NCBI GenBank assembly: GCA_902797015.1
Contig: CADBRG010000225.1
Coordinates: 1-22,976 of the forward strand
Direction of reading: 5' to 3'
Source: an uncultured Lachnospiraceae bacterium
GTDB taxonomy: Bacteria > Bacillota > Clostridia > Lachnospirales > Lachnospiraceae
Length of the DNA stretch: 22,976 bases
Below the pieces are notes generated by a model. The model was not told the origin of the DNA and did no database searches. It saw only the letters and a list, made by a program, of their open reading frames with translations. The position numbers were made by a program, and so were the translations under genes. The first letter of the stretch is position 1, and each line of letters starts with the position of its first letter. Shown here one piece after another: positions 15,127-22,976 of this stretch.

Positions 15127-16344
15127 ATGAAAAAAACAATCAAAAAAATCGCTGTACTGCTGGCAATCTGTGTGGGTGCACTTTCGGTTTTATCCGGCTG
15201 TGGATCCGGCAAGGAAGCATCGCAGGCAACATCTTCCGGACAGGAAGTGACGGAAGCTGCAGATAGCAGTGCATCTGCAGAATCAGAAAACTGGGAACCA
15301 AAAGCACCGGAAATCGCAGGACTGACATTTGCAGAGCAGATGCAGACGCATTATACCGAGCAGTTTGCAGTTTTCAAGTATGAAGACGGCTATGCCGTGT
15401 TTGATATCAGAGATGAAGGACAGTTCCTTCTGGTACCGGACGGGAAAGATGTGCCGTCAGATCTTCCGGCAGACATGATCGTTTTGCAGCAGCCAAAGCA
15501 CATTTATCTGGCAGCGACGGCATTGATGTCTCTGTTTACTTCAATGGACGGCATGGATGTCGTATCGATGACATCGCTGGAAGAGGATGAGTGGACATTT
15601 GATGCGGCACAGGAAGCGATGGAAAGCGGCAGTGTGAAATACGCCGGAAAATATCGCGAGCCGGATTATGAGATGCTGGTGGCGGAAGGCTGTGATCTGG
15701 CGATCGAATCAACCATGATCTATCATGTGCCGGAGGTACAGGAGATGATCGAGGGATTGGGAATCCCGGTTCTGGTTGACCGTTCCAGTTATGAGAGCAA
15801 TCCGCTTGGTCGTGCGGAATGGATCCGTCTGTATGGTGTATTAAGTGGCCATGAGGAAGCGGCGGATGCGTTCTTTGCAGAGCAGGAAAAGCTGATCGAA
15901 GGCCTGGAGGATTTTGAAAACACAGAACTTACCGTAGCGTTTTTCTATGTTTCCGCTGACGGAAAAGCAGTTGTCAGGGCGGCTACAGATTATGTGCCGA
16001 TGATGATTGAGATGGCAGGCGGCCGGTATGCATTTGCCGATGTTGTCAATGAGTCAGGCACCTCATCGATCCCGATGAGCATGGAGACGTTTTATAACAT
16101 CGCGGAAAACGCAGACATTATCGTATATAACAGCAGCATTGACAGTTCTGTACAGACCATGCAGGACCTGATCAGCAAAGATCCGATCATTGGAAATCTG
16201 AAGGCAGTACAGGAAGGAAACTGCTATACATCCGGAAGCTCCATTTACCAGAGACCGGATATCGCCGGTAACATGATCATGGATTTCCATTATCTGTTGA
16301 CCGGAAAAGAAGATCAGCTTCAGTATCTGACAAAGCTGAAATAG
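15127..16344 (+). CDS. ABC transporter substrate-binding lipoprotein, corrinoid/iron-complex type (BtuF-like)
   Basis: A 405-residue lipoprotein. The signal peptide MKKTIKKIAVLLAICVG... ends in the lipobox LSGC with Cys25, then a Ser/Glu-rich linker. The periplasmic-binding (Fe3+-siderophore/B12, TroA-like) domain follows, with YREPDYEMLVAEGCDLAIES and a C-terminal QRPDIAGNMIMDFHYLLTG. It would catch the ligand outside the membrane and hand it to the permease. The ATG at 15127 is chosen because AGGAAG lies 6 bases upstream and it yields a proper signal peptide; an earlier ATG lies in the terminator hairpin. The cobalamin riboswitch makes a corrinoid the best guess for the ligand. Confidence 0.9.
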   Translation: MKKTIKKIAVLLAICVGALSVLSGCGSGKEASQATSSGQEVTEAADSSASAESENWEPKAPEIAGLTFAEQMQTHYTEQFAVFKYEDGYAVFDIRDEGQFLLVPDGKDVPSDLPADMIVLQQPKHIYLAATALMSLFTSMDGMDVVSMTSLEEDEWTFDAAQEAMESGSVKYAGKYREPDYEMLVAEGCDLAIESTMIYHVPEVQEMIEGLGIPVLVDRSSYESNPLGRAEWIRLYGVLSGHEEAADAFFAEQEKLIEGLEDFENTELTVAFFYVSADGKAVVRAATDYVPMMIEMAGGRYAFADVVNESGTSSIPMSMETFYNIAENADIIVYNSSIDSSVQTMQDLISKDPIIGNLKAVQEGNCYTSGSSIYQRPDIAGNMIMDFHYLLTGKEDQLQYLTKLK

Positions 16345-16360
16345 GATTTAATCAGTAACT

Positions 16361-17434
16361 ATGAGTGAAAAACAAGCGATACAGCCCAATATTGGCTCAT
16401 CTTTTCATCAGGAAAACATCAGACGAAAAAGCAGATTTGCGATCGTGTTTATCTTACTTGCGATTGCGTTTTGTGTGATCGTTGTAATCAATATCAATTC
16501 CGGAAATGTGCACATCCCGATCTCACAGATCGTAAAGATCCTCTTTACCCATGCGGGACCGGATAAGGATGTGAACATCATCTGGCAGATCCGTCTGCCG
16601 CGTATTCTGGTGGCGGCGGTTCTTGGCGGCGGCCTGGCGACGTCAGGTTTCCTGCTGCAGACGTTCTTTGAAAATCCGATCGCAGGACCGTTTGTACTGG
16701 GTATCTCATCCGGTGCAAAGATGGTCGTGGCACTGGTCATGATTTTTGGTCTTTTACATGGACTGACGATGAATTCCTGGACCTATATCATCGCGGCGTT
16801 TGTCGGATCACTGATGTCAACGGGATTCATCCTGCTGGTGGCCAGACGGATCCGGAACATGGCGGCGCTTCTGGTCGCAGGTATCATGATCGGTTATATC
16901 TGTAATGCGATCACGGATTTCGTGGTTACCTTTGCGGATGATTCCGATATCGTCAACCTGCGTGGCTGGTCTCTGGGAAGCTTTTCCGGTATGAGCTGGA
17001 GCAATGTATGGATCAGCATTGGTGTGATTGGTGTGACATTTGTACTGGTCATGTTGAGTGCAAAACCGATCCACGCTTATCAGATGGGTGAGGCTTACGC
17101 GCAGAGCATGGGCGTGAACATCCGGTTTTTCCGGATCGTTCTGATCCTTCTGTCGAGTATCCTTTCAGCGACGGTTACGGCATTTGCGGGACCGATCTCC
17201 TTTGTGGGTATCGCGGTACCGTTTCTGGCGAAGGCGTTTTTGGGTTCCTCGAAGCCCCTTGTGGTATTGCCCGCCAATTTCCTGACCGGAGCAGTGTTCT
17301 GTATGCTCTGTGACCTGATCGCAAGGCTTGCATTTGCACCGGTCGAACTGAATATCAGCACGGTAACATCGATCTTCGGTGCGCCGATCGTCATCTACAT
17401 TCTGATCAACAGAAGGAGGGGACGCAATGGATAA
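16361..17434 (+). CDS. FecCD/BtuC-type ABC transporter permease
   Basis: A 357-residue membrane protein of about ten helices. It carries family motifs IWQIRLPRILVAAVLGGGLA, GFLLQTFFENPIAGPFVLGI and AGPISFVGIAVPFLAKAFLG, which belong to the FecCD/BtuC family of permeases for siderophores, heme and B12. It starts 16 bases after the receptor gene and its last codons overlap the ATPase gene by 8 bases, so the three form one transporter. The riboswitch favours corrinoid as cargo; sequence alone does not separate this from heme or siderophore. Confidence 0.93.
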   Translation: MSEKQAIQPNIGSSFHQENIRRKSRFAIVFILLAIAFCVIVVININSGNVHIPISQIVKILFTHAGPDKDVNIIWQIRLPRILVAAVLGGGLATSGFLLQTFFENPIAGPFVLGISSGAKMVVALVMIFGLLHGLTMNSWTYIIAAFVGSLMSTGFILLVARRIRNMAALLVAGIMIGYICNAITDFVVTFADDSDIVNLRGWSLGSFSGMSWSNVWISIGVIGVTFVLVMLSAKPIHAYQMGEAYAQSMGVNIRFFRIVLILLSSILSATVTAFAGPISFVGIAVPFLAKAFLGSSKPLVVLPANFLTGAVFCMLCDLIARLAFAPVELNISTVTSIFGAPIVIYILINRRRGRNG

Positions 17435-18524
17435 GAAGTATTTTTCCATCGACCATCTTTCTGTCGGATATAACAAGCAGGTGCTGATCCGCGATATCTG
17501 TGTGGATATCCAAAAGGGCGAGATCGTTACACTGATCGGCCCGAATGGTGCAGGAAAGTCGACCATATTAAAAAGTATTACCAGACAGCTGTCGCTTCTT
17601 GGCGGACAGGTGCTGTTTGATAATAAAGATATCATGGGAATGTCTTTTAAAGAGATCTCCCAGAAGATGGCAGTTGTTTTAACGGAGCGAATGAAGCCGG
17701 AGCTGATGACCTGCGCGGACATCGTGGCGACAGGCCGCTATCCGTACACCGGCCGACTCGGTGTGCTGACACCGGAAGATGAGGCTAAGGTAGATGCGGC
17801 TTTGGCGGCGGTCAATGCATCCGAACTTGCCGGCAGAGATTTTAATGCGATCAGTGACGGAGAGAGACAGCGTATCCTGCTGGCGCGTGCGATCTGTCAG
17901 GAGCCGGAGCTCATTATCTTAGATGAGCCGACTTCGTTTCTGGATGTCCGGTATAAGCTGGAGCTTTTGTCGATCCTGACCCGGATGGCGAAGGAAAATG
18001 ACATTACGATCATCATGACGTTGCATGAGATCGATCTGGCACAAAAGGTATCCGATAAGATCGTATGTGTGCATGGCGAAACGATCTATGCATACGGTAC
18101 GCCGGCCGAGATTTTTGAAGAAGAAAAGATCAAAAATCTGTATAACATCGACAACGGTTTTTACGATCCGGTATTTGGCAGCATTGAGCTGGCGAAGGCA
18201 GAAGGAGAACCGGATGTCTTTGTGATCGCAGGAGGCGGATCCGGAATCTCGACATTCCGTGCACTGCGCAAGGAAAACCGGGCATTTATCACTGGCATTC
18301 TGCATAAAAATGATATCGATTATGAGCTGGCAAGACTGCTCGCGGCGGAAGTGGTTACGGAAGAACCGTTTGAGCCGATCGGTGAGACCGCTATAGAGCA
18401 GGCCAAGGCAGCGATCGACGGATGCAAAGAAGTGATTCTTTGCGATGTACCGATCGGTCAGATGAATCAACCGGTAAAAGAGCTGATTGCGTATGCAGAG
18501 GATCAGGGGAAGCTGATCGGATAA
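17427..18524 (+). CDS. ABC transporter ATPase (BtuD/FepC type) with C-terminal Rossmann-like extension
   Basis: A 365-residue ATPase. Residues 1-255 are a standard FepC/BtuD domain: Walker A GPNGAGKST (38-46), signature SDGER (143-147, where SGGQ is usual), Walker B LIILDEP (162-168) and switch His200. From about residue 260 a further ~105-residue domain begins VFVIAGGGSGISTFRAL, a beta-strand with a glycine-rich turn, and contains GILHKNDIDYELARLLAAEV and VILCDVPIGQMNQPV. It looks like a small nucleotide- or ligand-binding Rossmann fold. It is not CbiZ by length. The ribosome site AGGAGG is inside the permease gene. The role of the extension is unknown. Confidence 0.92.
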   Translation: MDKKYFSIDHLSVGYNKQVLIRDICVDIQKGEIVTLIGPNGAGKSTILKSITRQLSLLGGQVLFDNKDIMGMSFKEISQKMAVVLTERMKPELMTCADIVATGRYPYTGRLGVLTPEDEAKVDAALAAVNASELAGRDFNAISDGERQRILLARAICQEPELIILDEPTSFLDVRYKLELLSILTRMAKENDITIIMTLHEIDLAQKVSDKIVCVHGETIYAYGTPAEIFEEEKIKNLYNIDNGFYDPVFGSIELAKAEGEPDVFVIAGGGSGISTFRALRKENRAFITGILHKNDIDYELARLLAAEVVTEEPFEPIGETAIEQAKAAIDGCKEVILCDVPIGQMNQPVKELIAYAEDQGKLIG

Positions 18525-18548
18525 TCTTAAGGAGTATGGAAGGCAAGA

Positions 18549-18573
18549 CCTGTCATTGTGTTTACAGGACAGG
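18549..18573 (+). other. Small hairpin between ATPase and lipoprotein-chelatase genes
   Basis: CCTGTC...GACAGG, a 6-bp stem, followed at a distance by CTTTTTC. It could lower readthrough into the next gene, but the T run is separated from the stem. Confidence 0.3.
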
Positions 18574-18623
18574 AACAGCTTTTTCATAAATGTAGCATTA
18601 AATTATAAAGGAGGACTAGAAAC

Positions 18624-19883
18624 ATGAAAAAGAGATTTCTTGCTGTAAGTATGGCTGTAGTTGTCGTACTTGGTATGGCTCTGGCTACCGGTTGTGGCCA
18701 GTCAGGTGCACCGGAAGCAGCAGCTTCCGCTGCAAATGAAGCTGTAAGTGCAGTAGAAGAAGCAGGCGCAGCAGCTGAAGACGCTGCGGTAGCAGAGGTA
18801 AACGGTCTGATTGAAAAGATCCAGGTTCAGGAATGGACAGAGACCACAGAGGCTGATTGTGCAGCAGCAAAGGCAGCATATGACGCACTGAGTGATGAGC
18901 AGAAAGAGATGCTCGACGATCCGGATTACTTTGGTCTAGATACAGGCGATGCATCCGCAGACGATCCGCTGAATCAGGATGAGATCGGTGAGAACGAGCT
19001 GCTGGTTGTAAGCTTTGGTACATCCTTCAACGATAGCCGTGCAACAGATATCGGCGGTGTAGAGAAGGCTCTGGCAGAAGCTTATCCGGATTGGTCCGTA
19101 AGAAGAGCATTTACCGCTCAGATCATCATCAACCACGTACTGGCTCGTGACGGTGAGTCCATCGACAACGTAGACCAGGCACTGCAGCGCGCGATCGACA
19201 ATGGTGTTAAGAACCTTGTTATCCAGCCGACACATCTGATGCACGGTGCTGAGTATGATGAACTCGCAGCAGCAGTTGCAGGTGTAGAAGATCAGTTTGA
19301 ATCTGTTAAGATCGCTGAGCCGCTTCTGGGTACAGTAGGCGCAGATGTTTCCGAGATCAATGCAGACAAAGAAGCAGCAGCAAAAGCAATGGTTGCAGAA
19401 GCTGTCAGCGTAGCCGGTGCAGATTCTCTGGAAGCACTTGCAGATGAAGGCACAGCAATCGTATTCATGGGCCATGGTACTTCTCACGAAGCAAACATCA
19501 CCTATGACCAGATGAAGTCTCAGATGGCAGAGCTTGGCTATGCAAACGTATTCGTTGGTACCGTTGAAGGAAACCCGGCTGATACAGCATTCCCGGAAGT
19601 AAAGAAAGCTGTTGAAGAAGCAGGATACACCAAAGTGATCCTTCGCCCGATGATGGTTGTTGCAGGTGATCATGCAAACAACGACATGGCTTCTGATGAA
19701 GAAGGTTCCTGGTACTATGGATTTGTAAATGGCGGTGAGTTCGAGGTTGAAGGCGCTGACGCTCCGGTAGATACCGGCGCAGGTTTTGGTGCTGACAATG
19801 TAACCTGCCAGATCGAAGGTCTTGGAAGAATCGCAGACATCGAGCAGATGTATGTAGAGCACACAGGTGCTGTGATCGAGTAA
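18624..19883 (+). CDS. Lipid-anchored cobaltochelatase (CbiK/CbiKp-like) with N-terminal helical spacer
   Basis: A 419-residue protein. Its signal peptide ends in ATGC with lipidated Cys24. Residues 28-56 are Ala/Glu-rich. A helical segment (about 57-100) with the pattern AAKAAYDALSDEQKEML is a spacer common in Firmicute surface proteins. The chelatase domain begins ENELLVVSFGTSFNDSRATD (123-142). All three expected metal ligands are kept: His284 (FMGHGTS), Glu315 (TVEGNP) and His350 (VAGDHANND). Desulfovibrio has a periplasmic homologue, CbiKp, that also binds heme. Here a surface position beside a transporter suggests metal insertion, removal or tetrapyrrole handling rather than ordinary B12 synthesis. 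AAGGAGG is 9 bases before the ATG. Confidence 0.9.
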   Translation: MKKRFLAVSMAVVVVLGMALATGCGQSGAPEAAASAANEAVSAVEEAGAAAEDAAVAEVNGLIEKIQVQEWTETTEADCAAAKAAYDALSDEQKEMLDDPDYFGLDTGDASADDPLNQDEIGENELLVVSFGTSFNDSRATDIGGVEKALAEAYPDWSVRRAFTAQIIINHVLARDGESIDNVDQALQRAIDNGVKNLVIQPTHLMHGAEYDELAAAVAGVEDQFESVKIAEPLLGTVGADVSEINADKEAAAKAMVAEAVSVAGADSLEALADEGTAIVFMGHGTSHEANITYDQMKSQMAELGYANVFVGTVEGNPADTAFPEVKKAVEEAGYTKVILRPMMVVAGDHANNDMASDEEGSWYYGFVNGGEFEVEGADAPVDTGAGFGADNVTCQIEGLGRIADIEQMYVEHTGAVIE

Positions 19884-19919
19884 TCCTAAAGAAAGAATGA
19901 CAGAATATATGTGACAAAA

Positions 19920-19958
19920 GAAAGCCCGTCCCGGAGCATCTGCTTCGGGGCGGCTTTC
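19920..19958. terminator. Strong hairpin between lipoprotein genes
   Basis: GAAAGCC...GGCTTTC with an inner CCCGGAGC/GCTTCGGG stem, preceded by ACAAAA. On the plus strand no T run follows, so it may be a processing or partial termination site; on the minus strand it is followed by TTTTGT. Confidence 0.55.
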
Positions 19959-20010
19959 GATAAATGAGAATATATGATTTCTGCATGGAAGAACTGCAAG
20001 GGGTATATTG

Positions 20011-20961
20011 ATGAAGTTTAAGAAGTTAAGTATAATATGTACATGTGTGCTTGCGTTTGCCTTTGCTTTAACAGGATGCCAGAGTACGGGAGGCAATCAG
20101 GCAGCCGGTGCAGGAACAGAAGCGGTCAGTACTGCTGAAGAATCCGTGAATGCATATGGGTTAAAAGACGGCACATATGTGGCGACATTTACAACGGACA
20201 ATTCCATGTTCCATGTCAACGAGGCTAATGAGGATATGGGTATTCTGACCGTTGAAAACGGCGAGATGACCATTCATGTCAGCCTGCAGTCCAAAAAGAT
20301 CGTAAATCTTTTCCCGGGCACAGCTGAAGATGCACAGAAGGACGGCGCAGTACTGTTAGAGCCGACAGAGGATACGGTAACCTACAGTGACGGCATTTCC
20401 GAGACGGTTTACGGGTTTGATGTTCCGGTCCCGGCAATCGATGAAGAGTTTGATCTGGCGCTGATCGGGACAAAGGATAAGTGGTATGATCACAAAGTGG
20501 TTGTTTCCAATCCGGTTCCGGGAAATGACATTTCAGAATTCCTTTCCAGCAATACCGGTGAGGATGCAGGTGAGGCTGCGACTGCAGCGGTTACAGAATC
20601 TTCGGTTGAGGCAGTTTCAATAGAAGGTGTAGAAGACGGGGAATACACGATCGATGTTGCGATGGAAGGCGGATCGGGTCGTGCGAGCATCACATCTCCG
20701 ACGGCACTGTCTGTGATTGATGGAAAAGCATATGCCAAGATCGAATGGAGTAGCTCAAACTATGATTATATGCTGGTTGATGGGGAGCGATTTGATCCGA
20801 TCAACACAGACGGCAATTCTGTATTCATGATTCCGGTAACGGCAATCGATGCGCCGATGGCAGTCGTTGGCGATACGACAGCAATGAGCGAACCGCACGA
20901 AATCGAATATGAACTGACGTTTGACAGCGGAAGCATCACTCCGGCAGAGACCGCAGAATAG
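20011..20961 (+). CDS. Lipoprotein with two NEAT-like repeats
   Basis: A 316-residue lipoprotein: signal peptide, lipobox LTGC with Cys23, then a low-complexity linker. Two related beta-rich regions follow, about 49-168 and 206-305. Both start with a DG-x-Y strand (DGTY, DGEY), have a mid PVPAID / PVTAID segment, and end YDHKVVV / PHEIEYELTF. The order of motifs resembles NEAT domains, which bind heme on Firmicute surfaces. The heme-holding YxxxY is not intact, as repeat 2 has HxxxY and repeat 1 has only the first Tyr, so ligand identity is open. The ATG at 20011 has AAGGGG 7 bases upstream; the TTG before it is not used. It follows the lipid-anchored chelatase, suggesting joint tetrapyrrole capture. 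Confidence 0.75.
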   Translation: MKFKKLSIICTCVLAFAFALTGCQSTGGNQAAGAGTEAVSTAEESVNAYGLKDGTYVATFTTDNSMFHVNEANEDMGILTVENGEMTIHVSLQSKKIVNLFPGTAEDAQKDGAVLLEPTEDTVTYSDGISETVYGFDVPVPAIDEEFDLALIGTKDKWYDHKVVVSNPVPGNDISEFLSSNTGEDAGEAATAAVTESSVEAVSIEGVEDGEYTIDVAMEGGSGRASITSPTALSVIDGKAYAKIEWSSSNYDYMLVDGERFDPINTDGNSVFMIPVTAIDAPMAVVGDTTAMSEPHEIEYELTFDSGSITPAETAE

Positions 20962-20997
20962 GGACTGGATCAGAACGTATTGGCCAGATCCTTTGAA

Positions 20998-21037
20998 AAT
21001 GCCGCTGAAAGGGATTCCTGTCAGCGGCATTATTTTT
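20998..21037 (+). terminator. Rho-independent terminator
   Basis: AATGCCGCTGA pairs with TCAGCGGCATT (11 bp), then ATTTTT. It closes the import/surface operon ahead of the corrin-ring genes; no clear promoter for those genes was found after it. Confidence 0.88.
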
Positions 21038-21115
21038 AACAGGAATCGGACTCTGCTAAAAAGCCGGAGGTTCATCTTCCGGGAAAATATGATAATAATG
21101 AATTGGAGAATCAGG

Positions 21116-21931
21116 ATGGAACAAAAGAGACAGGAAACAAAAGGAATGGTGCATATCGTCGGAGCCGGCTCCGGCGCTGCGGACCTGATCACGGTGCGCG
21201 GAATGCATTTTTTAGAGCAGGCAGATGTTGTGATCTATGCAGGAAGTCTTGTGAATCCTGCTCTTTTGGACTACTGCAAAGCGGAATGCAGGATCTTTAA
21301 CAGTGCGGAAATGACACTCGAAGAGGTGCTTGCGTGTATTGAGGAGGCCTGTGCGAATGGAGAGACGGTCGTTCGCCTGCACACAGGGGATCCGAGTCTT
21401 TACGGCGCGATCCAGGAGCAAATGGATGTGCTGAAACAAAAGGGGATCTCTTTTGATATTACCCCGGGCGTTTCGAGTTTTTCGGGTGCAGCAGCGGCAG
21501 TGCAGAGAGAGTTTACGCTGCCGGGCATCAGCCAGTCCCTGATTTTAACCCGTATGGAAGGCCGGACGCCGGTGCCGGAGCGGGAGTCTCTGAAAAAAAT
21601 GGCGGAGCACGGATGCTCCATGGCACTCTTTTTGTCAGCGGGTATGACAGAAGCGGTGCAGGAAGCATTGCTGGCCGGTGCATACACAGAAGACACGCCG
21701 GTTGCAGTTGTTTATAAGGCAACCTGGCCGGAGCAGAAGATCTTAAGATGTCATCTTGGCAATTTTGCGGAAGAAGTGAAAAAGGCAGGGATCACCAAAA
21801 CGGCACAGATTCTCGTGGGTGATTTCCTGGAAGCTGCACAGACAGATGCGGCACATACTACCTATGAAAGAAGCAAATTGTATGACCCCGGTTTTACGAC
21901 AGAGTTTCGGCAGGGGACAGATCAGCAGTAA
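21116..21931 (+). CDS. cbiF: (Cobalt-)precorrin-4 C11-methyltransferase (CbiF/CobM)
   Basis: A 271-residue cytoplasmic SAM-dependent methyltransferase that methylates C11 in the corrin ring. Marks: VHIVGAGSGAADLITVRG (12-29), IYAGSLVNPALL, HTGDPSLYGAIQEQM (89-103), ITPGVSSFSGAAA and TRMEGRTPVPERESL, the last typical for this enzyme. As a CbiK cobaltochelatase is present, the cobalt-early (CbiF) form is the likely role. The ATG at 21116 is chosen for GGAG 7 bases upstream and for family length; longer in-frame versions start inside the upstream terminator region. It is 16 bases before the next gene, cbiH/cobJ. Confidence 0.94.
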   Translation: MEQKRQETKGMVHIVGAGSGAADLITVRGMHFLEQADVVIYAGSLVNPALLDYCKAECRIFNSAEMTLEEVLACIEEACANGETVVRLHTGDPSLYGAIQEQMDVLKQKGISFDITPGVSSFSGAAAAVQREFTLPGISQSLILTRMEGRTPVPERESLKKMAEHGCSMALFLSAGMTEAVQEALLAGAYTEDTPVAVVYKATWPEQKILRCHLGNFAEEVKKAGITKTAQILVGDFLEAAQTDAAHTTYERSKLYDPGFTTEFRQGTDQQ

Positions 21932-21947
21932 AAGCGGAGGAATACAA

Positions 21948-22694
21948 ATGAAAGAATTATATTTAGTCGGCATTGGCCCGGGAGAAGATAAGCAGATGAC
22001 AGTAGCAGCACATGAGGCACTGCAAAAAGCAGATGTACTGTGCGGCTATACGGCATATATCAATCTGATCAAAGATCGCTATCCGGGAAAAGAGTTTTAC
22101 TCGACACCGATGAAGCATGAGGTGGCCCGTTGCCAGTGGGCGATTGATACTGCGGCATCCGGAAAGAGTGTTGCAATGCTCTGCAGCGGCGATGCAGGTG
22201 TGTACGGCATGGCCGGCCCGGTTCTCGAACTCATCGAAAACGATCCGAATGCACAGGAGGTTCAGGTTGAGATGATTCCGGGCGTGAGTGCGGTATTATC
22301 CGGCGCGGCACTTTTGGGTGCACCGTTGATGAGCGATTTTTGTGTTATCTCACTTTCGGATCTTCTGACACCGTGGCCGTGGATCGAAAAACGACTTCGC
22401 GCAGCAGCAGAGGGGGATTTTTCAATCATTCTCTATAATCCGATGTCCCATCACAGACCGGAGCATTTAAAACGTGCCTGCGAGATCCTGATGGAGACAA
22501 AATCCGCGGATACGGTATGCGGATGGGCGAAAAATATCGGCAGGGAAGGAGAAGAGAAAAAGATTCTTACCCTGAAGGAATTAAAGGATGAGAAGGTGGA
22601 TATGTTCACCACGGTTTTCATCGGTGCATCGACAACAAAGCAGATCGGCGAGTGGATGGTGACACCGCGCGGGTATGCATATCCGGAAGCATAG
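21948..22694 (+). CDS. cobJ: (Cobalt-)precorrin-3B C17-methyltransferase (CbiH/CobJ)
   Basis: A 248-residue SAM-dependent enzyme for C17 methylation and ring contraction. It shows LYLVGIGPGEDKQMT (4-18), CSGDAGVYGMAGPVLEL (79-95), MIPGVSAVLSGAALLGAPL and ISLSDLLTPWPWIEKRL (134-150), the last diagnostic for CobJ/CbiH. GGAGG lies 7 bases before the ATG at 21948; the upstream in-frame ATGs lie within cbiF. In the anaerobic setting indicated by CbiK it acts on cobalt-precorrin-3. Only 16 bases separate it from cbiF and 6 from cobT, so one transcript is very likely. Confidence 0.95.
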   Translation: MKELYLVGIGPGEDKQMTVAAHEALQKADVLCGYTAYINLIKDRYPGKEFYSTPMKHEVARCQWAIDTAASGKSVAMLCSGDAGVYGMAGPVLELIENDPNAQEVQVEMIPGVSAVLSGAALLGAPLMSDFCVISLSDLLTPWPWIEKRLRAAAEGDFSIILYNPMSHHRPEHLKRACEILMETKSADTVCGWAKNIGREGEEKKILTLKELKDEKVDMFTTVFIGASTTKQIGEWMVTPRGYAYPEA

Positions 22695-22700
22695 AGTATC

Positions 22701-22976
22701 ATGGAAAAGGCGAATTGCGAAATGGAACGAAATAGCCGCGAAATCATTTCATTGAATGAAACTGCAAGAAAAGCTTCTTATGCGCACTGGGACTCTCTGG
22801 CGAAACCGCTGGGGAGCCTTGGCATGCTTGAGGATAGTGTGGCACATATCGCAGCGGTCACAGGGGATCCTGATGTGCGGCTGGATCACCGGACGCTTCT
22901 TGTCCTGTGCGGAGATCACGGCGTGATCGGAAACGGTGTGACCCAGACCGGAGCCTCGGTGACGGCAGCGGTCGCA
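22701..22976 (+). CDS. cobT: Nicotinate-nucleotide:dimethylbenzimidazole phosphoribosyltransferase CobT, N-terminal part
   Basis: The first 92 residues are in the window and the gene runs off the edge. SLAKPLGSLGMLEDSVAHIA (32-51) and LLVLCGDHGVIGNGVTQTGA are the diagnostic CobT N-terminal motifs. The enzyme makes the alpha-ribazole phosphate that becomes the lower ligand of cobalamin. It begins 6 bases after cobJ. An ATG at 22722 is an alternative start; neither has a strong ribosome site, so translation may be coupled to cobJ. Confidence 0.93.
   Translation, partial: MEKANCEMERNSREIISLNETARKASYAHWDSLAKPLGSLGMLEDSVAHIAAVTGDPDVRLDHRTLLVLCGDHGVIGNGVTQTGASVTAAVA

Noticed and set aside
18936..20096. 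Long minus-strand open frame (386 codons) opposite the lipid-anchored chelatase
   Set aside because: It is antisense to a clear gene, Cys/His/Ile-rich with no family features and no good ribosome site. Codon bias of the plus-strand gene explains it.
20921..21115. Upstream extension of cbiF/cobM
   Set aside because: The extra residues are encoded by the end of the lipoprotein gene and the terminator; the family start and ribosome site fit 21116.
1..22976. CRISPR arrays, tRNA, rRNA, insertion sequences, phage genes
   Set aside because: No regularly spaced repeats, no transposase or integrase-like proteins and no recognisable RNA gene sequences were seen.

Overview
The window looks like an anaerobic Firmicute of the class Clostridia, most like a Lachnospiraceae or Eubacteriaceae gut or acetogen-type genome. 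The grounds are strong AGGAGG ribosome sites, lipoproteins with Gly-Cys lipoboxes, a Firmicute-style cobalamin riboswitch, UroD-family corrinoid methyltransferases and anaerobic-type cobalamin genes. No rRNA, tRNA, CRISPR array, insertion sequence or phage gene was seen. The whole stretch has one theme: making, importing, activating and using corrinoids (vitamin B12-type cofactors).

Left part (1-14.6 kb), use of corrinoid. It opens with the N-terminal end of a corrinoid-carrying protein (minus strand) and a cytoplasmic cobaltochelatase, cbiK. A sodium:solute symporter on the minus strand is followed by two tiny membrane-protein genes of 35 and 39 codons. Three UroD-family proteins follow at 3476, 7254 and 12947. 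The third has a full His-x-Cys...Cys zinc site like MtaA/MtbA, whereas the other two have His-x-Asp...Cys. Around them lie a LysR regulator, a PucR/CdaR-type regulator, a CocE/NonD-type alpha/beta hydrolase, a ferredoxin-ASKHA corrinoid activator (RACo type) and a DUF2284 Cys-rich protein. The likely scheme is: a substrate is imported, perhaps cleaved by the hydrolase, demethylated by a UroD-type methyltransferase onto the corrinoid protein, and the corrinoid is kept active by the RACo-type enzyme. The substrate and final methyl acceptor cannot be read from the sequence.

Right part (14.0-23.0 kb), supply of corrinoid. cobO (adenosyltransferase) is followed by a sigma-70 promoter and a cobalamin riboswitch leader. 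That leads into a corrinoid/iron-complex-type ABC importer: a lipoprotein receptor, a FecCD/BtuC permease and an ATPase with an unusual ~105-residue C-terminal domain. Then come a lipid-anchored second cobaltochelatase, a two-repeat NEAT-like lipoprotein, a terminator, and cbiF/cobM, cbiH/cobJ and the start of cobT, which runs off the window.

The points of most interest are the paralogous methyltransferases with different metal-site residues beside a hydrolase, the two small proteins behind the symporter, the surface chelatase plus NEAT-like lipoprotein in a riboswitch-led operon, the ATPase extension, and a 10-bp element shared by the two regulator-flanked intergenic regions.
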